A stretch of DNA of 64,000 nt, taken from contig JAUIBD010000001.1 in assembly GCA_030427525.1 (NCBI GenBank), positions 137,767 through 201,766 on the forward strand, given 5' to 3'. The first letter of the stretch is position 1, and each line of letters begins with the position of its first letter. Origin of the DNA: a bacterium. Its GTDB lineage: Bacteria > Patescibacteriota > Saccharimonadia > Saccharimonadales > Saccharimonadaceae. This document shows positions 26,290-34,473 of this stretch, piece after piece. The notes beneath the pieces are model-generated. The model made no database searches. It saw nothing but the letters and a program-made list of their open reading frames with translations, and was not told the DNA's origin. The translations under genes and the position numbers were made by a program.

Positions 26290-26367
26290 TGGTAGCGGGG
26301 AGAGGATTTGAACCTCTGACCTCGTGGTTATGAGCCACGCGAGCTGACCAGACTGCTCCACCCCGCG
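26290..26367 (-). tRNA. tRNA-fMet (initiator, CAU)
   Basis: 78 nt with encoded CCA. The acceptor CGCGGGG / CCCCGCT leaves a C1-U72 mismatch, the hallmark of bacterial initiator tRNA. The anticodon loop is CTCATAA and the T-arm is AGAGGTTCAAATCCTCT. The anticodon stem next to the loop is TGG/CCA, so it lacks the usual three consecutive G-C pairs. Confidence 0.9.
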
Positions 26368-26445
26368 TTGTGGGTGTAGTTTCATGACCTGGTCATTGAA
26401 AAGCTGACCAGAAGCTCTACTACTCAATATTCTAACAGATGTAGC

Positions 26446-26892
26446 CTATTTGTTCAAGTTGCGGTAGGTACCACCGAATAGGAAGTTGATCCATTGCTCT
26501 AGGTTACTTGCCTGCACAGGCGTCGCAACCTTTTTGTTCGTGTACGCAGCATCTGATGCTTTAGCCTCTTCAGAGTTTGGTGGCAGTATTAGCACTTTTT
26601 CACCCGGAAACGCTAAGCCTAGACGTTCACGTACTGCTAATTCTTTATACTCATCACTCCGATAGTAATTTTGCTCGTACTGTAATTTATCTGCCTCAAG
26701 CTGTAACAGCGTGACCTGACGCTGTTTATTGTCGAGGTCTTTTTGCAGCGTATAGTTTCGCTGCATCGCTTGCATCGAACCCCATGTCCAACTAGCCGCA
26801 ATTAATAGCGCAATGCCTAGCACCACGTTGTTCATGGTGAGGTAGTCATGCCGCAAGCGGTAGTAAAATTTTTGTAGATTTCTGTTTTGCAT
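26446..26892 (-). CDS. FtsL/DivIC-like septum protein
   Basis: 148 aa with a short cytoplasmic basic N-terminus, one helix (about 19-38, NNVVLGIALLIAASWTW), then a coiled coil (YTLQKDLDNKQRQVTLLQLEADKLQ) and YRSDEYKELAVRERLGLAFPGEKVLIL. The last motif is typical of DivIC/FtsB, which stabilise the divisome outside the membrane. The start at 26892 is chosen because upstream ATGs overlap the TATAAT box. The C-terminus is more variable. Confidence 0.75.
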   Translation of the reverse strand: MQNRNLQKFYYRLRHDYLTMNNVVLGIALLIAASWTWGSMQAMQRNYTLQKDLDNKQRQVTLLQLEADKLQYEQNYYRSDEYKELAVRERLGLAFPGEKVLILPPNSEEAKASDAAYTNKKVATPVQASNLEQWINFLFGGTYRNLNK

Positions 26893-26975
26893 GAGTTTTC
26901 CATACATATTATACCACTTTGCAAGTGACCTCTGTAATAAGGCCAACGCTGTGGTATAATGACCAGAGTAACCCT

Positions 26976-27051
26976 GGGGGTGTAGCTCAGCGGTCAGAGC
27001 AGCGGGCTCATAACCTGTTGGTCGCTGGTTCGATCCCAGCCACCCCCACCA
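26976..27051 (+). tRNA. tRNA with CAU anticodon, probably tRNA-Ile2 (lysidine-modified) or Met
   Basis: 76 nt with CCA. Acceptor GGGGGTG / CACCCCC, D-arm GCTC..GAGC, anticodon loop CTCATAA, T-arm GCTGGTTCGATCCCAGC. It has a fully paired G1-C72, so it is not an initiator. With an elongator-like Met tRNA at 19966, this one may be the AUA reader that needs TilS (14941-15780). A TATAAT box at 26955-26960 drives it. Confidence 0.85.
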
Positions 27052-27066
27052 GACTTTAGACTAGAG

Positions 27067-27093
27067 AATAACGCAGCTTATGCTGCGTTATTT
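27067..27093. terminator. Bidirectional terminator
   Basis: Perfect stem AATAACGCAGC / GCTGCGTTATT. It follows the tRNA at 26976 on the plus strand and overlaps the last codons of the minus-strand gene at 27078. Confidence 0.7.
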
Positions 27094-27689
27094 GTTGCGT
27101 GTTTTGCAAGTTGTTCTTTAAGATGTTTGCGGCGAGCTGCTCGCGCCTTTTCATTATCCTGACCGCCGTATCTTGAACGCACTTCAGACGGTACAGTTGT
27201 TCGTGCATCGTGCAGAACGTCTTCTTCGTAGCCTACACCGGCTTCAATCAACTCTTGTGCATGATATGGTTTTAGAACGTCATGGTTGACCATGCGTACA
27301 CGGTTTGCTCGCGCTCCTTTAACAACTCGCGGTAAGCGCTCCTGATATCTTTCAGCTGCTTCATCAGTGTGCTGACCACCTTTTTCAAAGCCAGCTTTTG
27401 AATCTGCACCCAGCACAGTATCTAGTAGTGTTAACTGGTCTTGGTAATATTGTTCGAGTGAGACATGTACGCCTGGGTTTTCCAAGCCCTCATCAATAAC
27501 TCTGTTTTCACGAGTTTCTCGTTCTGATTCCTGCATTTGAGCATCGCGAAAACGTGCTTCCGCAAGATTTGCAGTGCCTTGGATGATTGAGCTATTCGAA
27601 GTTGGCTCAACACCCTCAGGGCCGACATCTGTTACAATATCTCCCTCGGGGTTCATGTAGGTGTTTATGCCAAGCTTTTCTGTTGTCAT
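27078..27689 (-). CDS. Hypothetical soluble protein (203 aa)
   Basis: Starts MTTEKLGINTYMNPEG and is hydrophilic throughout, with Glu/Arg-rich helices (QESERETRENRVIDEG, DNEKARAARRKHLKEQLAKH). No signal, membrane helix or known domain is seen. It has its own strong promoter (27694-27725), almost the same as that of the 41-aa gene at 21641, hinting at shared control. The function is unknown. Confidence 0.6.
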   Translation of the reverse strand: MTTEKLGINTYMNPEGDIVTDVGPEGVEPTSNSSIIQGTANLAEARFRDAQMQESERETRENRVIDEGLENPGVHVSLEQYYQDQLTLLDTVLGADSKAGFEKGGQHTDEAAERYQERLPRVVKGARANRVRMVNHDVLKPYHAQELIEAGVGYEEDVLHDARTTVPSEVRSRYGGQDNEKARAARRKHLKEQLAKHATNNAA

Positions 27690-27693
27690 AATC

Positions 27694-27725
27694 CTATATT
27701 AGCATAAACACTATAAAAAGTCAAT
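27694..27725 (-). promoter_or_regulatory. Strong promoter, twin of 21812-21843
   Basis: TTGACT, 17 nt, TAATAT with extended TATGC. Spacer and flanks match the other copy at most positions. Confidence 0.65.
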
Positions 27726-27734
27726 AGGTGAGGC

Positions 27735-28844
27735 TTATTCCCAGCGGAAGACGCGGAAGGCGACGACATAGACAACCACCATCCATGCTGCCATGAGGCC
27801 GAGTTGTGGCAGTAGCGCAACGTAGTGTGCGCCTTCGGTGATAATCAGTCGAATGCCGTCTATAACAGGGGTTAGCGGCAAGAACGCCGAAGCATTTTGC
27901 AGCCATTCTGGCATAAGAAACCGAGGGAAAAATGTACCTGAAAGGAACATCATTGGAAATACTACAATGTTTGAAAGTGGCGCGGCCTGACGTTCGTTTT
28001 TCGCCCACCCGCCGATGGCTAGCCCAATACCTAGTACCAGCACGATACTAAAGATCAAAAAGCCAATTAATTCTAAGAAATTACCCGCAATATTGAGATC
28101 AAACACGGTAATAGCAACGCCAAACATAACAGCAAGCGATACTAAACCAATGATGGTTTGTGAAATAGCGATTGAGCTAAAGTATTCCCATACCTTTAGT
28201 GGTGTAGTGGAGAGACGGCGCAAAATACCCTGCTTTTTTAGCTCGGGAAATACATTGACCGGCCCGAAAATACCAATACCAAGGAGTGAGAAGCCTAGTA
28301 GCCCAGAGAACGTGTAGTCGAATGGCGAAAGTGACTTATTTTTCAACTGTTCGCCACTAACGGTAAATAAATCAACTGAACCAGTCAGGTTTTCATTGAT
28401 TGTTTTAAAGCTACCTTCTAGTAAACTACTGAGTGTCTGCCCCGCCTGTTCATTGTTCTGCGTATAGTACACCTTTGCGTTACCTTCAGGCAGCTTTGTT
28501 TTTGCGTTTGGTGTACCGAAATCTTTAGGCAAGACAATCGCTGCATCGAGCTGTGAGCGCGTCATTTTTTCTTTGGCCGCATCTAATCTAGTGGCTTCTG
28601 CATCGACATCAAATACCTTTTGCTTTTTTAAGTTCTTTGTAAAATCTTTGGCAAATTCGCTTGATGAATTGTTAATTACAGCTACCCGGAATGAAACGTC
28701 ATTGCTTTGGCCAAAGATACCACCGAATACAAACAGGAATATCAGTGGGAATAAAATGCCGAAGAAAATAGACAGCCGGTCGCGGAAAAAGCGCCTAGTG
28801 TTGATACGCGCAAAGGTAGAAATAGTATAGAATGATCGTTTCAT
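27735..28844 (-). CDS. ABC-2 type transporter permease
   Basis: 369 aa. It has one N-terminal helix after RRFFRDRLSIFFGILFPLIF, a large extracytoplasmic domain (about 55-185), then five helices, the ABC-2 layout of DrrB/YadH exporters. The ABC signature in the membrane part is LSNIVVFPMMFLSGTFFPRFLMPEW. It starts 1 nt after the ATPase gene stop and forms an exporter with it. The substrate may be a lipid, drug or polysaccharide. Confidence 0.88.
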   Translation of the reverse strand: MKRSFYTISTFARINTRRFFRDRLSIFFGILFPLIFLFVFGGIFGQSNDVSFRVAVINNSSSEFAKDFTKNLKKQKVFDVDAEATRLDAAKEKMTRSQLDAAIVLPKDFGTPNAKTKLPEGNAKVYYTQNNEQAGQTLSSLLEGSFKTINENLTGSVDLFTVSGEQLKNKSLSPFDYTFSGLLGFSLLGIGIFGPVNVFPELKKQGILRRLSTTPLKVWEYFSSIAISQTIIGLVSLAVMFGVAITVFDLNIAGNFLELIGFLIFSIVLVLGIGLAIGGWAKNERQAAPLSNIVVFPMMFLSGTFFPRFLMPEWLQNASAFLPLTPVIDGIRLIITEGAHYVALLPQLGLMAAWMVVVYVVAFRVFRWE

Positions 28845-28845
28845 A

Positions 28846-29598
28846 TTAGTCCCGTAGCGCCTTTCCTGTTAGGTCAATGAAAACATCTTCCAGTGTTGCT
28901 TCCTCGATCTGACGTTTTTTCTTGAAGCCGCGACTAACAAGCGCACTAATGAGATTTTTCGGTGTATCGAGTGCGATAATTTTGCCGTTATCCATGATCG
29001 CAATTCGGTCGCATAAAATTTCAGCTTCGTCCATATAGTGGGTCGTGAGGATTACGCTGACACCTCGGTCACGAATTTTTTCTATAAGATCCCATAGATT
29101 GCGACGAGCTTGTGGGTCGAGTCCAGTAGTTGGTTCATCGAGAAAAAAGACCTTCGGGCCATGCACAAGTGCTGTCGTAATACTGAGGCGTTGTTTTTGC
29201 CCACCAGACAGTTGCTCGACAAAGCTATTTGCCTTCCCCTCTAGCTCAACGTCGCGCAGAAACTCGTAGGGGTCGACTTTTTCGCCATATGCTGCCGCAA
29301 AGAGCTCAATGACTTCTCGGAGTTTGGTTTTGTCTTGAAATGCTGGACTTTGCGGCTGTACGCCAATAATGCGCTTTATGTCACTTGGTTTTTTGGTTAC
29401 ATCAATTCCATCTATTACAGCACTGCCGCCATCAATTGGTCGAAGTGTCTCTAACATTTCGAGCGTGGTAGTCTTTCCTGCACCGTTCGGCCCAAGAATA
29501 CCAAATATCTCACCTTTTTTAACTTCAAAACTAACACCGTCGACGACGTTCACCCCATCGTATGTTTTTACAAGGTTCTTAACTTTTATCATGCTCAT
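28846..29598 (-). CDS. ABC transporter ATP-binding protein
   Basis: 250 aa. Walker A GPNGAGKTTTLEML, signature LSGGQKQRLSI, Walker B KVFFLDEPTTGLDPQARRN and H-loop LTTHYMDEAE. DrrA-like exporter ATPase with a short C-terminal extension. The ATG is 7 nt after TACACT, so translation is probably leaderless. First gene of the two-gene exporter operon. Confidence 0.95.
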   Translation of the reverse strand: MSMIKVKNLVKTYDGVNVVDGVSFEVKKGEIFGILGPNGAGKTTTLEMLETLRPIDGGSAVIDGIDVTKKPSDIKRIIGVQPQSPAFQDKTKLREVIELFAAAYGEKVDPYEFLRDVELEGKANSFVEQLSGGQKQRLSITTALVHGPKVFFLDEPTTGLDPQARRNLWDLIEKIRDRGVSVILTTHYMDEAEILCDRIAIMDNGKIIALDTPKNLISALVSRGFKKKRQIEEATLEDVFIDLTGKALRD

Positions 29599-29637
29599 CT
29601 ACTTTAGTGTAGCACCATAGCAAAAGCGATACCAAAC

Positions 29638-29687
29638 AAAAAAGCCCCCAGCGGGCTTCAAACAAGAGCCTTGCTGGGAGCATTTTT
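29638..29687. terminator. Hairpin terminator upstream of the ABC operon
   Basis: Stem CCCCAGC / GCTGGG with an inner GGGCTT..GAGCCT, flanked by AAAAAA on one side and TTTTT on the other. On the minus strand it has a long T-tract. It lies downstream of another terminator (29771-29805) in minus orientation, so a short transcript may lie between them. Confidence 0.65.
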
Positions 29688-29770
29688 GGCACCTGTTTGT
29701 TTGTGTATTTAGCGTAACATTAAACACGCTTATGGTGCAAGTGTCGTTTTATGTTCTACAACATTTTGTG

Positions 29771-29805
29771 CAAAAAAATCGAGCCGCTCGGGTGAGTGGC
29801 TCGAT
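29771..29805 (-). terminator. Terminator after the 68-aa protein gene
   Basis: On the minus strand ATCGAGCC-ACTCACCCGAGC-GGCTCGAT followed by TTTTTTT. Confidence 0.85.
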
Positions 29806-29827
29806 GTAAGGTTCAAAAAGTAGTGTG

Positions 29828-30034
29828 TTACTTCTTCTTTGAAACAACCAAGAAACCGTTGCGCTTGTTTTCTTTTACTACGCGGTCTGCTGGTAGGTCA
29901 CAAGGAGTACCCTTGTCGTTCTTCTCTACACGTGCAAAGAAGTAGATAGTTTGTGGTTTGCCGCCACGAAGAGTTACTTCTGTTTTGTGTAGGTAGTATG
30001 TAACACCCTTCGAGTTTGTGTGACTGTAAGCCAT
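29828..30034 (-). CDS. Small conserved-looking basic protein (68 aa)
   Basis: Starts MAYSHTNSKGVTYYLHKTEV, then LRGGKPQTIYFFAR and CDLPADRVVKENKRNGFLVV, ending SKKK. I recognise this as a type of short protein common in CPR genomes, without a known function. An ideal AGGAGG Shine-Dalgarno lies 9 nt before the ATG at 30034, preferred over the longer frame beginning at 30100. A strong terminator follows. Expression is probably high. Confidence 0.8.
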   Translation of the reverse strand: MAYSHTNSKGVTYYLHKTEVTLRGGKPQTIYFFARVEKNDKGTPCDLPADRVVKENKRNGFLVVSKKK

Positions 30035-30100
30035 GTGGTTATACCTCCTATTACTGGTTACATCTGTAAGATTACCGCCTCTGGTCGCCCCTGTCAACAC

Positions 30101-30733
30101 CTAAATTGCTTTATAATGCTGCCGAAGCAAGAGGCGAAGTACTCCTAGGCTGATTAGACGAAGGACAATTACTACTGTTATAAACAGACTGACAAGAATT
30201 GAAAAGCCAGCAAAATCTGGTGACCAAAATGGACTAGTAAATTCGTGACGATATAGCTCTGGACTAGGTAACTTTACTTCTTCTGGTGTGCCCCCACGCG
30301 CTTTAATTGCTGCAGACAACTGATCCGTAAAGCAGTATACATATGCTAAGTGTTCGATACCGCCGTAACGTGACTTACATATCGCATCCGCCTTTTGCCT
30401 ATCTTTTGCAGTTTCTGATTGTGAATCACGCGCCTCGGTAATCTTTCGTACATCTCTTTCATATGCTGCCTCAAGATAAAATACGCCGCTATCTGCATTC
30501 ATATGCGCCGCCGCATATCGCTGTAAATCAAATAGGCGCTGCTCGGTGGTCTGATCAATCCCTCGCTTATCTGAGTTAAGTACCGCGGTACGTCGCTCTA
30601 TCATGCCAATATTGTTTAGGCGTAAAAATGTTGCACTGAGTAATAATGAAAATACCAAAAGTAGCAACAGTTGCCACGTTTTGACACGCTGCAGCTGTTT
30701 GATGCTTTTCTTTACTCGTCGTTTATCTGCCAC
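30101..30733 (-). CDS. Two-helix membrane protein of unknown function
   Basis: 210 aa. It has a basic N-terminus (KRRVKKSIKQLQRVK), helix 1 at about 19-37, an extracytoplasmic helical region (about 45-165, with a possible disulfide between the Cys of DAICKS and YVYCF), helix 2 at about 178-200 and a basic end. The start is GTG (GTGGCAGAT). No family is recognised. Confidence 0.6.
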   Translation of the reverse strand: MADKRRVKKSIKQLQRVKTWQLLLLLVFSLLLSATFLRLNNIGMIERRTAVLNSDKRGIDQTTEQRLFDLQRYAAAHMNADSGVFYLEAAYERDVRKITEARDSQSETAKDRQKADAICKSRYGGIEHLAYVYCFTDQLSAAIKARGGTPEEVKLPSPELYRHEFTSPFWSPDFAGFSILVSLFITVVIVLRLISLGVLRLLLRQHYKAI

Positions 30734-30785
30734 GTGTCTTTAGAAATCCCACCTAACTACTGGTGTTAGTATAGCACGAGCACTG

Positions 30786-32006
30786 CTATTTCTTATAGAG
30801 AGCAAAGCGTGGTGTCATGATAAGGAGTGTTCCAATTGCACCGACAGCAAAGAACAGCTGTAGACTATCAACTGGATTAAATACGACAACAAGCAATGCT
30901 AAGGCGAGTGCAGCCAACAGTCCGCCAATATTCATAGCAACTTCCATTAAGAACATATACTCGATACGTCGACCACTGTAGTCGGCCGTGTCAAACATGC
31001 CGCGCATAAATGGCATACTATAGCCCGCAGTAGAAAACTCATTGGCGATATTTGTTGCGATTGCCTCAAACGGTGTGCGTACAAATATTCGCAGTAAATG
31101 TATCAGGCTATTCACTATGGTACCGATACGTAGCAGCGTTCCCCCCTTCTGGCCGTCTATCATTCTGCCAAATGTATATGAAATAAGAATTGTTACCAGC
31201 AGTGTAATAGAGGTGACTAGTCCTATTTCTGCATAGATCCGATTGCTGCTAAAGCCGAAAACTACGATTGCTAAAAATATCGACCATACGGTAGTGGTGG
31301 TAAAGACATCTACGCCCACCCCACCCTGCGCCATCATTGATCGCCATGTTGTGCGCCAAGGAAAACCTCGGAAGCGTAGCTTTATATGGGTTGGTGTTGG
31401 TTCGGCCGTTGCCAGCAGTGGGACTGCTGAGAGTAAAAACAAGACAGCCGACAGCACCATGATTGACTGTGGACCAAGAATAAAGGCAATAGCGCCTCCA
31501 ATGAATGGGCTAAGGCCAGTTGCCATCTTTTCGACAATATTCATAAAGCCAAGTTCTTTGCCTGCATGGGCTGCGTGCTTTACCTTTGAAAAATCAACTA
31601 GATAGGCGATGTCATTCAATGCTCCCGAGTACGCGTGCAGTGCGCACCAGGCGACCAACGCTAATAAACCAACACGAGGTTGCGCCGAAAGTGGAAGCAG
31701 TGCCATCGAAGCAGCAGAAACAAAATTACTAACCAGCGTGGCATGCTTTGGGCCTAGGCGCGCCACCATAAGTGCCGCTGGCCATGATGAGACTGATTTC
31801 ATGGCATAGAATGCAACCCAAAAGAAGGCGATAAAGACTAGTGGGAACCCCAGCTGCAGCAAATAAATCGAGGTAAAGACGGTGACGAGGCGTAGGGCAA
31901 ATATGCGCATCAGACGCGATGCATATAACTCCGCGACTTCACCAAACGTAGCATGACGCCAGAAATGGCGCCGAGCAAGCAGGCGATGGATAAGTAATTG
32001 AAGCAT
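30786..32006 (-). CDS. Major facilitator superfamily transporter
   Basis: 406 aa with about 11-12 helices. After helix 2 there is an MVARLGPKHATLVSNF loop reminiscent of the MFS A-motif, and a central cytoplasmic loop (TEPTPTHIKLRFRGFPWRT). Substrate unknown. It is divergent from murC, sharing the 53-bp intergenic region. Confidence 0.7.
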   Translation of the reverse strand: MLQLLIHRLLARRHFWRHATFGEVAELYASRLMRIFALRLVTVFTSIYLLQLGFPLVFIAFFWVAFYAMKSVSSWPAALMVARLGPKHATLVSNFVSAASMALLPLSAQPRVGLLALVAWCALHAYSGALNDIAYLVDFSKVKHAAHAGKELGFMNIVEKMATGLSPFIGGAIAFILGPQSIMVLSAVLFLLSAVPLLATAEPTPTHIKLRFRGFPWRTTWRSMMAQGGVGVDVFTTTTVWSIFLAIVVFGFSSNRIYAEIGLVTSITLLVTILISYTFGRMIDGQKGGTLLRIGTIVNSLIHLLRIFVRTPFEAIATNIANEFSTAGYSMPFMRGMFDTADYSGRRIEYMFLMEVAMNIGGLLAALALALLVVVFNPVDSLQLFFAVGAIGTLLIMTPRFALYKK

Positions 32007-32058
32007 TTTGTCTGGTGTTTGTTTGGTTATTTCAGACCACTTTCATTATACTACAGAT

Positions 32059-33333
32059 ATGCGAATTTATTTTTCTGGACTGGGTGGGGTCGCATTAGGC
32101 CCGCTAGCTGAAATGAGCCAAGACGCCGGATATGAGGTTGTAGGCAGTGAACCATCACCGAATTTGATGACCGCGGAACTAGAAAAGCGCGGGGTAGTTA
32201 TTCACGAGAGCCAAGACGGCAGCGCCCTACAGAGTGAGCACGAACATGCACCAATTGATTGGTTCGTTTACACTGCTGCTCTGCCCGGTACTCACCCTGA
32301 ACTAGTTTTAGCAAAAGAACTAGGCATTCGTGTGTCGAAGCGTGATGAGCTAGTGCAGTTCATGCTTGACCAGCACGATATGCAACTGATTGCCATTAGT
32401 GGCACGCATGGCAAAACGAATACTACGGGTATGCTGGTGTGGGTCATGCAACAGCTGGGTATACAGTTCAGTTATTTGGTGGGTAGCACTCTTCCCTTTG
32501 GACCAAGCGGCAAGTTTAACGCTGAAAGCCAGTACTTCGTATACGAATGTGATGAGTTCGATAAAAACTTTCTACATTTTAGGCCAGAACTCAGCCTGAT
32601 TACTAGTATCGATCATGACCATATTGATACCTACCCTACCGATGCAGACTACGCAGCGGCTTTTCGTGAATTTATTGGTCAGTCAAAAGCCTCTGTATTA
32701 TGGCAAAATGATGCAAATCGTATCGGTCTTGGCAATGAAACAACTACCGCCTGGTGCCTACAGTCAGATGAAGTTGCCGACATAGCATTGCCTGGTGAAC
32801 ACAGCCGTCGTAATGGCACGTTGGTGCTGAAATCACTAGAGCGACTTGATCTTGGTGATGCGACTACAAACCAGTCTTTACTAATATCGTTTCCTGGAAC
32901 AAATCGACGATTTGAAAAAATAGCTGAGAATTTATACACCGACTATGGTCATCACCCAGTTGAAGTTGCTGCGACCTTGCAGATGGCCCGTGAACTATCA
33001 GACCGCGTCGTGCTGGTATACCAGCCTCATCAAAATACACGTCAGCACGAAGTCCGCTCGCAGTACACGGATTGTATGGTGCTGGCTGAAAAAGTGTATT
33101 GGCTCCCCACCTACCTTAGCCGCGAAAAACCAGAACTAGAGGTATTGTCGCCCCAACAATTGAGTGAAAACATCACGAATAAGGATGTGGTGGAATTTGC
33201 AGAGCTAAATGACAGTTTGTGGAGTGCTATTAACCAACACAGGGGTACAGGTGCCTTAGTACTCTGTATGGGTGCCGGTTCAATAGATGGTTGGCTACGC
33301 TCGAAATTGACAGATATGTCTATACTTGGTTAG
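32059..33333 (+). CDS. murC: UDP-N-acetylmuramate-L-alanine ligase (MurC-like)
   Basis: Adds L-Ala to UDP-MurNAc in cell-wall synthesis. 424 aa. It has an N-terminal dinucleotide-type fold FSGLGGVALGPLAEM, ATP site ISGTHGKTNTTGM (GTHGKT 115-120), YECDEFDKNFL, central SIDHDHIDTY, then YTDYGHHPVEV and YQPHQNTRQHEV in the C-terminal domain. Mpl is a less likely alternative. The start at 32059 is chosen because it is 6 nt after TATACT. The 51-nt longer frame at 32008 contains the promoter. Confidence 0.9.
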   Translation: MRIYFSGLGGVALGPLAEMSQDAGYEVVGSEPSPNLMTAELEKRGVVIHESQDGSALQSEHEHAPIDWFVYTAALPGTHPELVLAKELGIRVSKRDELVQFMLDQHDMQLIAISGTHGKTNTTGMLVWVMQQLGIQFSYLVGSTLPFGPSGKFNAESQYFVYECDEFDKNFLHFRPELSLITSIDHDHIDTYPTDADYAAAFREFIGQSKASVLWQNDANRIGLGNETTTAWCLQSDEVADIALPGEHSRRNGTLVLKSLERLDLGDATTNQSLLISFPGTNRRFEKIAENLYTDYGHHPVEVAATLQMARELSDRVVLVYQPHQNTRQHEVRSQYTDCMVLAEKVYWLPTYLSREKPELEVLSPQQLSENITNKDVVEFAELNDSLWSAINQHRGTGALVLCMGAGSIDGWLRSKLTDMSILG

Positions 33334-33342
33334 ATACAAGCA

Positions 33343-34131
33343 ATGAGAATACGAAGTTACGATTCCCCTATGCCTTTCTATGAGGTGTCCTCGCGCTACT
33401 CGGAGCTAATGGATGCACCGATTCAACTGGTCGATGAAAATGGTAGCTACAACGGAAAGGTTGTTTCAACACTGACATTGGCCGACCGTGCCTACCAACA
33501 TGAGTGGTTCGGCAAGCAGCTGAGAACACAGACCCCCCGATATGGTCATTATTTTGAGAATGTCGAGGATGCAAGAATACATCTACATACCGATGCTGAC
33601 CATGTTGGCCATCAGTATGAACTTGCCTTCCATGCTGCGCAATTTTTGATTGAAGAAGGTATAGAACTTTCTGATGAAAATAGGGGTATTTTGATGCTTG
33701 CTCTGTTAATCCATGACATGGGCGAGCCCGAGCACGAGCAAATCAGCTACCTGTGTGGCGGTACCGTTGGTGACATACCAGCTGGCAAGAAAACCGATGC
33801 CGACCGTGAACTTGAAGCAAAAATCCGTCAGATGTTCTACGTGCATGTTCTTTCCGATGTTCCAGGACGAATCATTAAAAAGGTTGAGGCTATTATTTCG
33901 CATAAAGACGGTTCAATCCTGCATGATATCTTTGAAGTGGCACATGAATTACAGTCACTTGAAACAGGTAAAATCGCAGAGCTTGGCTTACGAAAACCCG
34001 ATGCAGACCCAGCTCTTGAAACCATTAGTGAAAACGTGCGAAGTCGTTTTCGCGAGAAACTTGGTGGTGCACTAGCTACAAAGTATTTCGTCGTGTCAGA
34101 TACGTTGCAAGAGCTAGATTCAGCCGCCTAG
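33343..34131 (+). CDS. HD-domain phosphohydrolase-like protein
   Basis: 262 aa. Residues 75-140 contain YELAFHAAQFLIEEG and LALLIHDMGEPEH (the HD pair), followed by the AIISHKDGS helix. This is the HD superfamily pattern of nucleotide or cyclic-nucleotide hydrolases. No partner domain is seen. It lies 9 nt after murC, so it is probably co-transcribed. The 3' end overlaps the convergent MazG-like gene by 4 nt. Confidence 0.7.
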   Translation: MRIRSYDSPMPFYEVSSRYSELMDAPIQLVDENGSYNGKVVSTLTLADRAYQHEWFGKQLRTQTPRYGHYFENVEDARIHLHTDADHVGHQYELAFHAAQFLIEEGIELSDENRGILMLALLIHDMGEPEHEQISYLCGGTVGDIPAGKKTDADRELEAKIRQMFYVHVLSDVPGRIIKKVEAIISHKDGSILHDIFEVAHELQSLETGKIAELGLRKPDADPALETISENVRSRFREKLGGALATKYFVVSDTLQELDSAA

Positions 34132-34469
34132 CGGTTATCGCCGCTGCCGCCTAGCTTGCCACGTTGCTGACGACTAGCCAGTTTAGCAATGTTTTTTTCA
34201 GCCACGTCTTCTAACGTGCCGCCCAGTAAATGTGAAACCGCGTTAACATACCACAAAATGTCACCTAACTCTTTTAGAAGCTCAGCTTTGTCTTCATCAC
34301 TCAGTTTGCCAGATTTATCGCGAATAATTTTTTTGAATTTTTCAGCAACTTCCCCGCTTTCGCCAACCAAACCTAATATTTGCGCCATAAGTTTTGCTGA
34401 AATATCACCGTAGTCGTGACCATCAGATAATGTACTGAGCGCTTTTTTTGAGTAGTCATTCAAATCCAT
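34128..34469 (-). CDS. MazG-like nucleotide pyrophosphohydrolase
   Basis: 113 aa all-alpha NTP pyrophosphohydrolase. The metal-binding pattern EKFKK / ELLKELGDILWYVNAVSH (ExxE..ExxD) is complete. Typical of single-domain MazG-like proteins that clear abnormal dNTPs. It is next to trmB (4 nt downstream) on the same strand. Confidence 0.85.
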   Translation of the reverse strand: MDLNDYSKKALSTLSDGHDYGDISAKLMAQILGLVGESGEVAEKFKKIIRDKSGKLSDEDKAELLKELGDILWYVNAVSHLLGGTLEDVAEKNIAKLASRQQRGKLGGSGDNR

Positions 34470-34473
34470 CGTG

